Origin: Verrucomicrobiaceae bacterium UBA1938
Lineage (GTDB): Bacteria; Verrucomicrobiota; Verrucomicrobiia; Verrucomicrobiales; Verrucomicrobiaceae
Reading direction: 5' to 3'
Length of the DNA: 64,000 bases
Assembly: GCA_002336895.1 (NCBI GenBank)
Contig: DDFC01000009.1
Location: 180,038-244,037 of the forward strand
The notes under the pieces were generated by a model that ran no database searches, was not told the origin of the DNA, and worked only from the letters and a program-made list of their open reading frames with translations. Every line of letters starts with the position of its first letter. Position 1 is the first letter of the stretch. The position numbers and the translations under genes are program-made. Below, one piece after another: positions 35,583 to 43,929 of the stretch.

Positions 35583-35878
35583 GGTTTGATGGGTGAATTT
35601 CTTGCCTCTAAGAGGGGAAGACAATAGGGTTGTGCTTACCGGAGATCGTTTTTATAAAAAACTGATGATCAAAGAAATATGTGACTTCGTCTGGCGACTT
35701 GAGACGGGCGCAGGTCAGGGGCGTGAATGAAAATGCTTATAAACAGCGTGTCGAAAATTTCTTTTGAGTAGCCTTTTATAGGCCTGCGAAACACTCTGAA
35801 TGTGATAAATATCGCTGGACCATGATGAAAATTATAATTTTATTATAAATATTCAGATCCAATAAATTTATCATCATT
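35583..35878 (+). promoter_or_regulatory. AT-rich control region before the carrier-protein operon
   Basis: About 300 bases without a gene and clearly more AT-rich than the genome around it. TATAAT occurs at 35833-35838 without a good -35 partner. GTTTTTATAAAAAAC (35648-35662) is a near-palindrome. The region is probably the promoter and operator zone of the six-gene operon starting at 35879. Confidence 0.5.
35822..35877 (+). repeat. Inverted repeat abutting the carrier-protein start codon
   Basis: ATGATGAAAATT (35822-35833) is repeated in inverted orientation as AATTTATCATCAT (35865-35877), with one bulged base, ending one base before the ATG at 35879. No Shine-Dalgarno sequence is seen. 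The arms could be an operator or form a hairpin covering the translation start. Confidence 0.55.
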
Positions 35879-36133
35879 ATGAGCGAAGCCGCCCTCAGCC
35901 CGCTAATACCTGACATCAAGGAAATCCTGGCCCAGCACGGCCGGTTTCCCGTGGAGAACCTCTCCGAAGCCGATGACCTCTACAACGCCGGGCTGACCTC
36001 CCTGGCCACCGTGGCGGTGATGCTGGCGCTGGAAGACAAGTTCAATGTCGAGTTTCCAGACACCATGATCGGACGCCGCACCTTCAGGAGCATGGAGTCG
36101 ATCGCTGAGGCGATCACCCAGCTTGCGGCCTGA
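35879..36133 (+). CDS. Acyl carrier protein-like (phosphopantetheine-binding) protein
   Basis: An 84-residue carrier protein. Helix 2 begins at the attachment site LYNAGLTSLATVAVML, with Ser41 as the expected phosphopantetheine serine; the common DSL is replaced by TSL, as in several specialised carrier proteins. First gene of an operon with an SerRS-like amino acid:[carrier protein] ligase, so the expected cargo is an aminoacyl group, not a fatty acyl chain. The next gene starts 20 bases downstream. Confidence 0.93.
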   Translation: MSEAALSPLIPDIKEILAQHGRFPVENLSEADDLYNAGLTSLATVAVMLALEDKFNVEFPDTMIGRRTFRSMESIAEAITQLAA

Positions 36134-36153
36134 ACCTCCTTCCCCCCAAACCC

Positions 36154-37386
36154 ATGCGCGATTTCATCGAAACCGCCATCCTTCACCCCCTGCCACCCAC
36201 TGCTGTGAGCACGACGATCCAAGCCAGCGTCAATTTTGACGAAATTCTCAAGGAGGTGCATGTGATCGGCAAATCGGTGCTCCGAGTGCATGCTGCTGAT
36301 GTGGACAAGCAGGCGCGTTTTCCGCAGGAGTCGGTCGATGCCATGCGCGGGGCCAAGCTGCTGAGCGCGTACGTTCCGCAGGAATATGGCGGCATGGGAC
36401 TGAACCTGCAGCAGACCGCCAAGATCTGCGAGGCGCTGGGCCAGTACTGCGGCTCATCGGCCATGATCTACGCCATGCACAAGATCCAGGTGGCCTGCGT
36501 GGTGCACCACGCGCAGCAGTCCGAGTACTTTCGCGGCTACCTGCGCCAGCTGGTGCAGGAGCAGCGTCTGATGGCTTCTGCCACCACGGAGATCGGCACG
36601 GGTGGCGACCTGCGCTCCAGCATCTGCGCGGTGGAGATCACGGGAGATCGTTTCAAGGTCAGCAAGAAGGCCCCGGTCATCTCTTATGGAGAGGCGGCGG
36701 ATGAGATTTTGGTGACCTGCCGCCGCGCACCGGATGCACCTGCCAATGAGCAGTCTCATGTGATGGTGCGCAAAGGTGAGTACACGGCGGTGCCGATCTC
36801 CACCTGGGACACCATGGGCTTTCGCGGCACCTGCAGCTCCGGCTTTGAGCTCACCGCAGAGGGAAATGCCGAGCAGGTCATTCCCGAATCCTTCACGGAG
36901 ATCCTCAGCCAGACGATGCATCCCTACTCCCACATCGTGTGGGGGGCGCTGTGGTCCGGCATCTGCATGGACGCGGTGAACCAGGCGCGCGCCTTTGTGC
37001 GTGCCGAGGCGCGCAAGACGCCGGGAGAGACGCCCATCTCGGCCATTCGTCTCGGTGAAGTGGACCAGGTGCTGCAGGTGATGCGGCACAACGTGGCCGC
37101 CATGGCGCGTGAATACGACGAACTGCGCAGCCGCAACTGCCCGGGCGTGTTTGAGGACTTTGGCTTCTCCATCCGCACGAACAACCTGAAGCTCTCCTGC
37201 TCGCAGCAGTTTGTGGACATCGTGGGCCGCGCGATGCTGATCTGTGGTATTTCAGGCTATCGCAACGACTCCAAATTCAGCATCGCCCGCCACCTGCGGG
37301 ATGCCTACGGCGCCGCGCTGATGGTGAACAACGACCGCATTCTGAAACTGAACGCCACCATGCTGATGGTGCACCGGGAAGGCTGA
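36154..37386 (+). CDS. Acyl-CoA dehydrogenase family protein
   Basis: A 410-residue flavoprotein of the acyl-CoA dehydrogenase fold: helical N-terminal domain (VPQEYGGMGLNLQQTAKICEALGQ), middle beta domain (ASATTEIGTGGDLRSS, GDRFKVSKKAPVISY), and C-terminal helical bundle. At the usual catalytic glutamate region (homologues: xYEGTxEI) it reads ALMVNNDRIL, so the base is absent or lies elsewhere. In this operon it probably acts on the carrier-bound aminoacyl group, oxidising or otherwise changing it; that is inference. The ligase gene starts 4 bases after its stop. Confidence 0.9.
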   Translation: MRDFIETAILHPLPPTAVSTTIQASVNFDEILKEVHVIGKSVLRVHAADVDKQARFPQESVDAMRGAKLLSAYVPQEYGGMGLNLQQTAKICEALGQYCGSSAMIYAMHKIQVACVVHHAQQSEYFRGYLRQLVQEQRLMASATTEIGTGGDLRSSICAVEITGDRFKVSKKAPVISYGEAADEILVTCRRAPDAPANEQSHVMVRKGEYTAVPISTWDTMGFRGTCSSGFELTAEGNAEQVIPESFTEILSQTMHPYSHIVWGALWSGICMDAVNQARAFVRAEARKTPGETPISAIRLGEVDQVLQVMRHNVAAMAREYDELRSRNCPGVFEDFGFSIRTNNLKLSCSQQFVDIVGRAMLICGISGYRNDSKFSIARHLRDAYGAALMVNNDRILKLNATMLMVHREG

Positions 37387-37390
37387 TCTC

Positions 37391-38326
37391 ATGACTTGCT
37401 CCTCCACCTCTTCTCTTCCTATCACCGAGGCCTACCAGGCCTTTCTGGACCAGGTGACCGAAGCCGGGCTGCTCATCTCCCTGGGGGTGCGCGGCGTGTA
37501 TGGCTACGGCGGCACCTTTGACGCCGTGCTGCAGGGCTTTGACCGCCTGGTGACCAGGCGTGCGGCGGGCTTCAAGGCGGACGTCATGCGCCTGCCGGGG
37601 CTGCTGAGCCGTGAGCACTATCTCAAGACCAGCCACATGGAGAACTTCCCGGACCTCATGGGCTCGGTGCACAGCTTCATGGGCCGCGACCGCGAGCACA
37701 TCGCCATGATGGCCAAGCGCGAGAACGGCGAGGACTGGACGCAGGATCTCAAGCCGAGCGAGCTGATGCTCTCCCCCGCGTGCTGCTATCCGCTGTATCC
37801 CACCGCCACTGGTACGCTGACAAGCGAAGGGCGCATCGTGGACCTTCTGTCACAGGTGTTCCGCCATGAGCCCTCCATCGACCCGTGCCGTCTGCAGTTC
37901 TTCCGCCAGCGTGAGTTTGTGCGCATCGGCACCGCCGAGCAGGCGCTGGAGCACCGCAAACGCTGCCTGGAGCTGGGCCGCGACACCCTGGCCGAAGTGG
38001 GGTTGGAGGTGGACATCGTGCTGGCCAATGATCCCTTCTTCGGGCGTGGCGGGCGTGTGATGGCGGCCTCGCAGAAAGACCAGGATCTCAAGCATGAGTT
38101 CACCTTTGCCGTGGCCACGGCGGAGAAGCCGACGGCCATCGCCTCGACCAACTGCCATCTGGACTACTTTGGCAAAGCCTTCGACATCAAGCTCCCGAAT
38201 GGCGAGCCCGCGCACTCGGCCTGCATCGGCTTTGGGCTGGAGCGCATCACGCTGGCGCTCTTCAAGCATCATGGCTTTGATCCCGACCGCTGGCCTGCGG
38301 ATGTGAAGAACGCCCTGGAGCTATGA
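37391..38326 (+). CDS. Amino acid:[carrier protein] ligase (SerRS-like)
   Basis: A 311-residue class II aminoacyl-tRNA-synthetase-like protein lacking a tRNA-binding arm. Residues C131, E175 and C278 stand where the zinc ligands C131, E176 and C279 of the Bradyrhizobium ligase Bll0957 lie, and class II motifs are present (motif 2 FRQREFVRIG, motif 3 IGFGLERITLAL). Characterised members activate a small amino acid (glycine or alanine) with ATP and load it on a dedicated carrier protein. The carrier gene stands two genes upstream. Overlaps DUF1839 by ATGA (38323-38326). Confidence 0.94.
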   Translation: MTCSSTSSLPITEAYQAFLDQVTEAGLLISLGVRGVYGYGGTFDAVLQGFDRLVTRRAAGFKADVMRLPGLLSREHYLKTSHMENFPDLMGSVHSFMGRDREHIAMMAKRENGEDWTQDLKPSELMLSPACCYPLYPTATGTLTSEGRIVDLLSQVFRHEPSIDPCRLQFFRQREFVRIGTAEQALEHRKRCLELGRDTLAEVGLEVDIVLANDPFFGRGGRVMAASQKDQDLKHEFTFAVATAEKPTAIASTNCHLDYFGKAFDIKLPNGEPAHSACIGFGLERITLALFKHHGFDPDRWPADVKNALEL

Positions 38327-39300
38327 GCCTGCCTTTTCCAGCGCTGGACGTGCAGAGCTACACCCGCCACCGCCTGCACACGCAGGAGCGCGAGTGGGCG
38401 GAGACCAACTGCTACGTGGATGTGTGGATCGAGGTGCTGCACGCCCTCGGGCTGGAGCCCATCGCGGCGCTGCCCTTCACGCTGGGCATCGACTTTGAGG
38501 GCGACCAGTGGACCTTTTTCAAATACCAGCTGGGGGATCTGTATGACCTCTACGGGCTGGATGTGCAGGAGCTGGCCCTCTACCGGCCGCTGACGGCGCA
38601 CATCCAGGAGCAGCTGGGCATGGGCCGCACGCTGCTGGTGGAGCTGGACTCCTTCTACCTGCCTGACACCGCCGGCAGCGCCTATCAGCTGGAGCACGTT
38701 AAGACCACTGTGGCCGTGGCGGAGATCGACATGGAGCAGCAGCGCCTGGTGTACTTCCATGCGCAGGGCTGCTACCAGCTGCAGGGAGATGACTTTGTGA
38801 ACATCTTCCACCTGCGTGGAGAAAAGAACCCCGCCATCCTGCCGCCCTACTGCGAGGTGGTGAAAAAAGCCCCTGCGCCCGCGCTGCAGGGAGAGGCCCT
38901 CCTCAATGCCTCCCTGGTGCTGCTGAAGCGCCAGCTGCAGCGCCTGCCGGTGGAGAATCCCTTTGTTAAATTCCGCGCGCGCTTTGAGGCGGACATGCAG
39001 TGGCTGATCCACGAGCCCATCACCACCTTTCACCAGTACTCGTTTGCCACGCTGCGGCAGTTTGGCTCGTGCTATGAACTGGCGGCCACCTATCTGAAAT
39101 GGCTGCAAGGCCAGGGCGTGGCAGGGCTGGAGGCGGCCATCGAGAATGTGGTGGGCCTTTCCACCACGGCTAAGGCGCTGCAGTTTCAGCTGGCCCGTGC
39201 CATGGCGCGCAAGAAGCCGATCGATTTCACTCCGGTGGACCAGATGGCGGAGCGCTGGACGCAGGCCATGCGGCAGCTTAAGAGTGCGTTTCCCGCATAA
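38323..39300 (+). CDS. DUF1839 family protein
   Basis: A 325-residue soluble protein of DUF1839 (LHTQEREWAETNCYVDVWIEVLHALGLEP; FTLGIDFEGDQWTFFKYQLGDLYDLYGLDVQEL). Papain-like-looking features such as an early Asn-Cys (NCYVD) and an EHVKTT block are visible and suggest that it could bind or transfer the carrier-bound group, but no reaction is known. The family occurs together with SerRS-like ligases and dedicated carrier proteins. Starts by overlapping the ligase stop; the GH2 gene begins 6 bases after its stop. Confidence 0.88.
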   Translation: MSLPFPALDVQSYTRHRLHTQEREWAETNCYVDVWIEVLHALGLEPIAALPFTLGIDFEGDQWTFFKYQLGDLYDLYGLDVQELALYRPLTAHIQEQLGMGRTLLVELDSFYLPDTAGSAYQLEHVKTTVAVAEIDMEQQRLVYFHAQGCYQLQGDDFVNIFHLRGEKNPAILPPYCEVVKKAPAPALQGEALLNASLVLLKRQLQRLPVENPFVKFRARFEADMQWLIHEPITTFHQYSFATLRQFGSCYELAATYLKWLQGQGVAGLEAAIENVVGLSTTAKALQFQLARAMARKKPIDFTPVDQMAERWTQAMRQLKSAFPA

Positions 39301-39306
39301 CATGCC

Positions 39307-41793
39307 ATGACCGACTCCGTGCCCTTTGCCCCGTGGACCTGCTGCGCGCAGGCACCCGGCGCCAGCCCGGAGCCTGCGGCGGTGCAGGGCGCGTGGTTTG
39401 AGGCGCAGGTGCCGGGCACCGTGGCCGGAGCACTGCGTGCGCGCGGAGAGTGGAACCATCAAAGCCCGCCGGACATCGATTCGCAGGACTGGTGGTACCG
39501 CACCAGCTTCGCCGTGCCGCCTGGGGATCCCGGTGTGCTGTGCTTTGACGGACTGGCCACGCTGGCGGAGGTCTGGCTCAATGGTGAGTGTGTTCTGAAT
39601 GCGGACAACATGTACCGCAGCTACCAGATCGATGTCTCGACGACGCTGAAAGCGGAGAATGAGCTGGTGATTTGTTTCCGCTCGGTGACGGCTGATTTGA
39701 AAAAGCGCAGACCGCGTCCGCGCTGGAAGACGAATCTCGTGAACAACCAGCAGCTGCGCTGGCTGCGCACCGGCCTGCTGGGGCGCATTCCCGGATGGTC
39801 GCCGCCGGTGCCTGCCATCGGTCCGTGGCGTGAGGTGCGTCTGGAGTGCCACCCGGTGCGGCTCAGTGAAGTGAAACGCACGGCCGTGCTGGAGGGCGAG
39901 GATGGCGTGGTGCGCTTTCAGGCGCGTGTGGCATCGATGCAGAAGATTGTCTCAGCACGGCTGCAGGTCGGCGGGCATCAGGCCGCGCTTGAGATTCAGG
40001 ATGATGTGATCAGTGGAGAGCTGCGTGTGCCGCAGCCTGATCTGTGGTGGCCGCACACACATGGCGCGCAGGCGCTGCATGAGGCGGCTGTTTGGATCGA
40101 AACAGAAAGCGGAGCGCATGAGTTTCCGCTGGAGGCGGTGGGCTTCCGCCGCATCGAGGCGAGCTATGAGCCCGGCTTTGCGCTGCAGGTGAATGGAGAG
40201 CGCGTGTACTGCCGTGGCGCGTGCTGGACGACGCATGACATCTTCCACCCTGGCGGCACCGGAGAGTCGCTGAGGCATGAGCTCATGCTGGCACGAGATG
40301 CAGGCATGAACATGCTGCGCATCGGCGGCACGATGAATTACGAAAGCGATGCCTTTTACCGCCTTTGTGACGAACTAGGGATCCTCGTGTGGCAGGACTT
40401 CATGTTTGCCAACATGGACTACCCGGTGGAGGACGCGGCTTTTAATGCGAACATCACCATCGAAGCCACGCAGCAGCTGGCCCGCATGGCGCAGCACCCC
40501 TGTGTGGCGGTGTATTGCGGCAACAGCGAGATCGAGCAGCAGGCGGCCATGCTGGGCATGGCGCGCGAGCTCTGGCGCAATGCCTGGTTTGGCGGGCAGC
40601 TTCCTGCGCTGTGCAGCCAGCATCATCCGGGCACGGTGTATGTGCCTTCCTCGCCCAGCGGCGGGGTCCTGCCTTTCCACACGCGCACGGGCATCACGCA
40701 CTTTTACGGCATCGGCGCGTATCTGCGCTCCTTGCGCGAGCTGCGGCAGGCGGATGTGAAATTTACCAGCGAGTGCCTGGGCTTCTCCAATGTGCCGGAG
40801 CCGGAGACCATCGATGAGATCATGGGCGGCCTCATGCCGGTGATGCACCACCCGCGCTGGAAGCAGCGCGTGCCACGTGACACCGGCGCGGGCTGGGATT
40901 TTGAAGACGTGCGGGATCATTACCTGCGCGAGGTCTTTGGCGTGGACCCGGTGACGCTGCGCTGCTTTGACATGCCGCGCTATCTGGAGCTGAGCCGCGT
41001 GGCATCCGGAGAGATGATGGCGCGCACCTTTGCGGAGTGGCGCAGCAGCCACAGCCGCAATGCGGGCGCGCTGGTGTGGTTTTACCAGGATCTCTGGCCG
41101 GCGGCTGGATGGGGCATCGTGGACAGCAGCGGTGCGCCCAAGGCGGCGTACTACCAGCTCAAGCGCCTGTGGCAGACGCGGCAGCTGACGCTGACGGACG
41201 AAGGTCTGGATGGTCTGCATCTGCATCTGGGCAATGAGAGCGCCGAAAGCGTGGAGGGCTTTCTGGAGGTGCAGCTGCTGCGAGAGCCGAATGTCAGCGT
41301 GGCCTGCCATGAGATTGCACTAACGGTGGGGCCGCGTGCGCTGGAGACACGCAGCGTGGATGAGATCCTGGGCTCGTTTTACGATGTGAACTACGCCTAC
41401 CGCTTTGGCCCGCCGGTGCATCATGCGGTGGCGGCCACGTGGTACACGGCGGAGAGGGAAGTTCTGAGCGAGGCCTTCCACTTCACCCGTGCGCGCGATC
41501 CCGAGGCACAGCCCATGACGGCGGGCATGCTGCGCGCCGAGGCGGAGCCGCTGGGAGACGGCCGCTACTGCGTGACGCTGAAGTGCGAGCGCTTCCTGCA
41601 CAGCGTGCGGCTTTCCGCCAAGGGCCACCTGCCTGCGGACAACTACTTTCATCTCATGCCAAACCGGCCGCGTGTGGTCATTTTCACACCGCGCAGCAGC
41701 GGAGCTGGCACGCTGAGAGCTTATGTTGAAGCCCTGAACATGATGGGCGAAGTTCCTGTGGAACTGAGCCCCACGCCACGAAGCCCCGTATGA
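39307..41793 (+). CDS. Glycoside hydrolase family 2 protein, beta-mannosidase-like
   Basis: An 828-residue GH2 enzyme: jelly-roll sugar-binding domain (~1-180), immunoglobulin-like domain (~185-270), TIM barrel (~280-620) and a C-terminal domain. Catalytic candidates are the acid/base Glu in YCGNSEIEQQ and the nucleophile Glu in KFTSECLGF, as in beta-mannosidases. There is no signal peptide, so it works in the cytoplasm, which is unusual for polymer degradation and favours a role in making or trimming a glycosylated intermediate. Joined to the hydrolase fusion by an ATGA overlap (41790-41793). Confidence 0.88.
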   Translation: MTDSVPFAPWTCCAQAPGASPEPAAVQGAWFEAQVPGTVAGALRARGEWNHQSPPDIDSQDWWYRTSFAVPPGDPGVLCFDGLATLAEVWLNGECVLNADNMYRSYQIDVSTTLKAENELVICFRSVTADLKKRRPRPRWKTNLVNNQQLRWLRTGLLGRIPGWSPPVPAIGPWREVRLECHPVRLSEVKRTAVLEGEDGVVRFQARVASMQKIVSARLQVGGHQAALEIQDDVISGELRVPQPDLWWPHTHGAQALHEAAVWIETESGAHEFPLEAVGFRRIEASYEPGFALQVNGERVYCRGACWTTHDIFHPGGTGESLRHELMLARDAGMNMLRIGGTMNYESDAFYRLCDELGILVWQDFMFANMDYPVEDAAFNANITIEATQQLARMAQHPCVAVYCGNSEIEQQAAMLGMARELWRNAWFGGQLPALCSQHHPGTVYVPSSPSGGVLPFHTRTGITHFYGIGAYLRSLRELRQADVKFTSECLGFSNVPEPETIDEIMGGLMPVMHHPRWKQRVPRDTGAGWDFEDVRDHYLREVFGVDPVTLRCFDMPRYLELSRVASGEMMARTFAEWRSSHSRNAGALVWFYQDLWPAAGWGIVDSSGAPKAAYYQLKRLWQTRQLTLTDEGLDGLHLHLGNESAESVEGFLEVQLLREPNVSVACHEIALTVGPRALETRSVDEILGSFYDVNYAYRFGPPVHHAVAATWYTAEREVLSEAFHFTRARDPEAQPMTAGMLRAEAEPLGDGRYCVTLKCERFLHSVRLSAKGHLPADNYFHLMPNRPRVVIFTPRSSGAGTLRAYVEALNMMGEVPVELSPTPRSPV

Positions 41794-43694
41794 CCTCCGC
41801 CTCCGATGAACCATGCCCGTGCGTGCCGGAGGAGCGGGCAGGGGCGGGCCACATCGAGAGAACGGCTTTTTACTTTGAGAGCAGCGGGCAGTCCCTGTTT
41901 GCGTGGCTGCATCGTGCCGCAGGCGCTGGTGATCACGGCGTATTGATCTGCCCGCCGCTGGGGCATGAGCAGGTGCATGCCCACCGCACGCTACGGCATC
42001 TGGCAGACCAGCTGGCTGCGGCGGGATTCACGGTGCTGCGTCCGGACTACCACGGCACCGGAGACTCTGACGGTGCGGTGGAGGACCCGCAGCGGCTGGC
42101 CACATGGCTGGCGAATGTGGCAGATGCCGCCGCATGGCTGCGCGATATGGCGGGGTGCCGGAAGATCAGCCTCGTGGGCCTGCGTTTTGGGGCCGCACTG
42201 GCGGTGCAGTATGCGGCGCGGCATGAGGTGGAAAATTTGGTGCTCTGGGCGCCGGTGGTGAAAGGCCGGCGCTATGTGCGCGAACTCTCTGCCCTGGCGC
42301 AGACTGCGCAGATGGCCGCATCTGAAGCCGAGGCAGGCAGCATCGAGGCGATGGGTTTTGTTTACACCAGCGAGATGGTGTCTGATCTGAGCAAGATCGA
42401 TCTGCTCTCCTGCACGCCGCGCTGTAAGCACGCGCTGGTCGCCCCCATCTCAGGCGATGGCGGGGTGCTGGATCATCTGACAAAGCACGGCATGGTGGCG
42501 GAGTCGGTGGTGCTGGGCGGCTACCCTGAAATGATGGCCGAGCCGCACGACGCCGTGGTGCCGCATGAGGCGCTCAAGAGCATCTCGGAATGGATGAAGG
42601 CCAAGGCGCCGCCGATGCGTGCTGCCGCAGCCATTTCACCCTCCGCGCTGGTGACCGCCATGCAGACCGGCGGGGCGAGGGAGAGCATCCACCGCATCAG
42701 CAGCAGACCGGATTTGTTTGGCATCGTGGCGGAGCCTGCTGCGCATGAGACAGCGCTGCCGTGGGTGGTCATGGCCAATGCAGGAGCCGCCTACCGTGTG
42801 GGGCCGGGCCGGCTGCATGTGCCGCTGGCACGGCAGCTGGCGGAACTGGGCTATCCCAGCCTGCGCTTTGACATCAACGGCATCGGCGACAGTGCAGCCG
42901 CAGTGCCTGACAAGGAAAATGACGCTTATGCCGCCACCGCCTTTCGCGATGTGAGCCTGGTCTGCGACTACCTGCGCACACGCCAGCCGGGCAGGCCCAT
43001 CGTCCTGATGGGGCTCTGCTCAGGGGCGTATGTGGCCTTTCAGTCTGCGGCGCAGCTTCCAGATCCCGCCATCATCGAGAGCATCCTGATCAATCCGCTC
43101 GTCTTCTTCTGGAAGGAGGGGATGGTCATCAATGACACGAACATGGATCAGCTGGTGGCCTGGCGTGAGTATGGAAGGGCCTTCTTCAAGTGGAGCCACT
43201 GGAAGAAGCTGCTCACTGGAAAAACGCGCACAGGCTTTGTGGGATCGATCAAGCGCTTCTCCGGGCATCTGAAGCCGCTGGCGGAGAAAGTGGGGAAAAA
43301 GCTGGTGGCCAGCCTGCAGCCCGCCCGCCCGGCCGTGCCGGAGCAGGACGTGGAGTGCGGGCACCCGGCACGGCAGGATCTGGCGGGAGACCTGCAGCGC
43401 ATCGCCTCAGCAGGGCGTACGCTGGCCATGTTTGTCTCGGACAATGATCCAGGCCACTTCCTCCTGATGTACCAGGCCCGTCGCAAGGCGAACCAGCTCA
43501 TCAGGCAGGGGCGTCTGCAGTGCCACTTCATCCCCAATGCGGACCACACCTTTTCCACCGCCGATGCGCGGCACCGGTTTCACCGCATGCTCAGCGAGCA
43601 TCTACACCGCCGGTTTGGCAGCGCTCCAGCCAGCCCGGAAGGCACCCCCAAGCCCGGCGAAGGCGTCCTGCTGGCATCCACGGTGAGTTCGTAA
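41790..43694 (+). CDS. Tandem alpha/beta hydrolase fusion, exosortase-system type
   Basis: A 634-residue protein made of two alpha/beta hydrolase domains. The first (~15-230; ICPPLGHEQVHAHR, RPDYHGTGDSDG) resembles exosortase A system-associated hydrolase 2 and has GLRFG at the nucleophile elbow, so no serine. The second (~310-600; YRVGPGRLHVPLAR, LRFDINGIGDS) resembles hydrolase 1 and has GLCSG with a cysteine in the elbow and a late His (NADHTFS). In other bacteria these two are separate neighbouring genes of exopolysaccharide clusters that also contain a carrier protein. Cytoplasmic. Last gene of the operon; terminator at 43701. Confidence 0.88.
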   Translation: MTSASDEPCPCVPEERAGAGHIERTAFYFESSGQSLFAWLHRAAGAGDHGVLICPPLGHEQVHAHRTLRHLADQLAAAGFTVLRPDYHGTGDSDGAVEDPQRLATWLANVADAAAWLRDMAGCRKISLVGLRFGAALAVQYAARHEVENLVLWAPVVKGRRYVRELSALAQTAQMAASEAEAGSIEAMGFVYTSEMVSDLSKIDLLSCTPRCKHALVAPISGDGGVLDHLTKHGMVAESVVLGGYPEMMAEPHDAVVPHEALKSISEWMKAKAPPMRAAAAISPSALVTAMQTGGARESIHRISSRPDLFGIVAEPAAHETALPWVVMANAGAAYRVGPGRLHVPLARQLAELGYPSLRFDINGIGDSAAAVPDKENDAYAATAFRDVSLVCDYLRTRQPGRPIVLMGLCSGAYVAFQSAAQLPDPAIIESILINPLVFFWKEGMVINDTNMDQLVAWREYGRAFFKWSHWKKLLTGKTRTGFVGSIKRFSGHLKPLAEKVGKKLVASLQPARPAVPEQDVECGHPARQDLAGDLQRIASAGRTLAMFVSDNDPGHFLLMYQARRKANQLIRQGRLQCHFIPNADHTFSTADARHRFHRMLSEHLHRRFGSAPASPEGTPKPGEGVLLASTVSS

Positions 43695-43700
43695 AACAAA

Positions 43701-43735
43701 AAACCCTGCAACTCATTGAATTGCAGGGTTTTTGA
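43701..43735. terminator. Bidirectional terminator between the hydrolase fusion and tRNA-fMet
   Basis: AAACCCTGCAA (43701-43711) pairs perfectly with TTGCAGGGTTT (43721-43731) over a 9-base loop, with A-run on the left and T-run on the right, so it works for both convergent transcripts. Confidence 0.9.
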
Positions 43736-43738
43736 AAT

Positions 43739-43815
<77 letters not shown>

Positions 43816-43929
43816 ATTTATTTGGAGGGGTAGAGTCGTGCTTCCTGACAGATTGGCAACCTGTTATTTCAAGAACTTCACCGCTTGACCTGCAACATCC
43901 CCTGCGGCTTCTCGTTTGCTGCTACCCGC

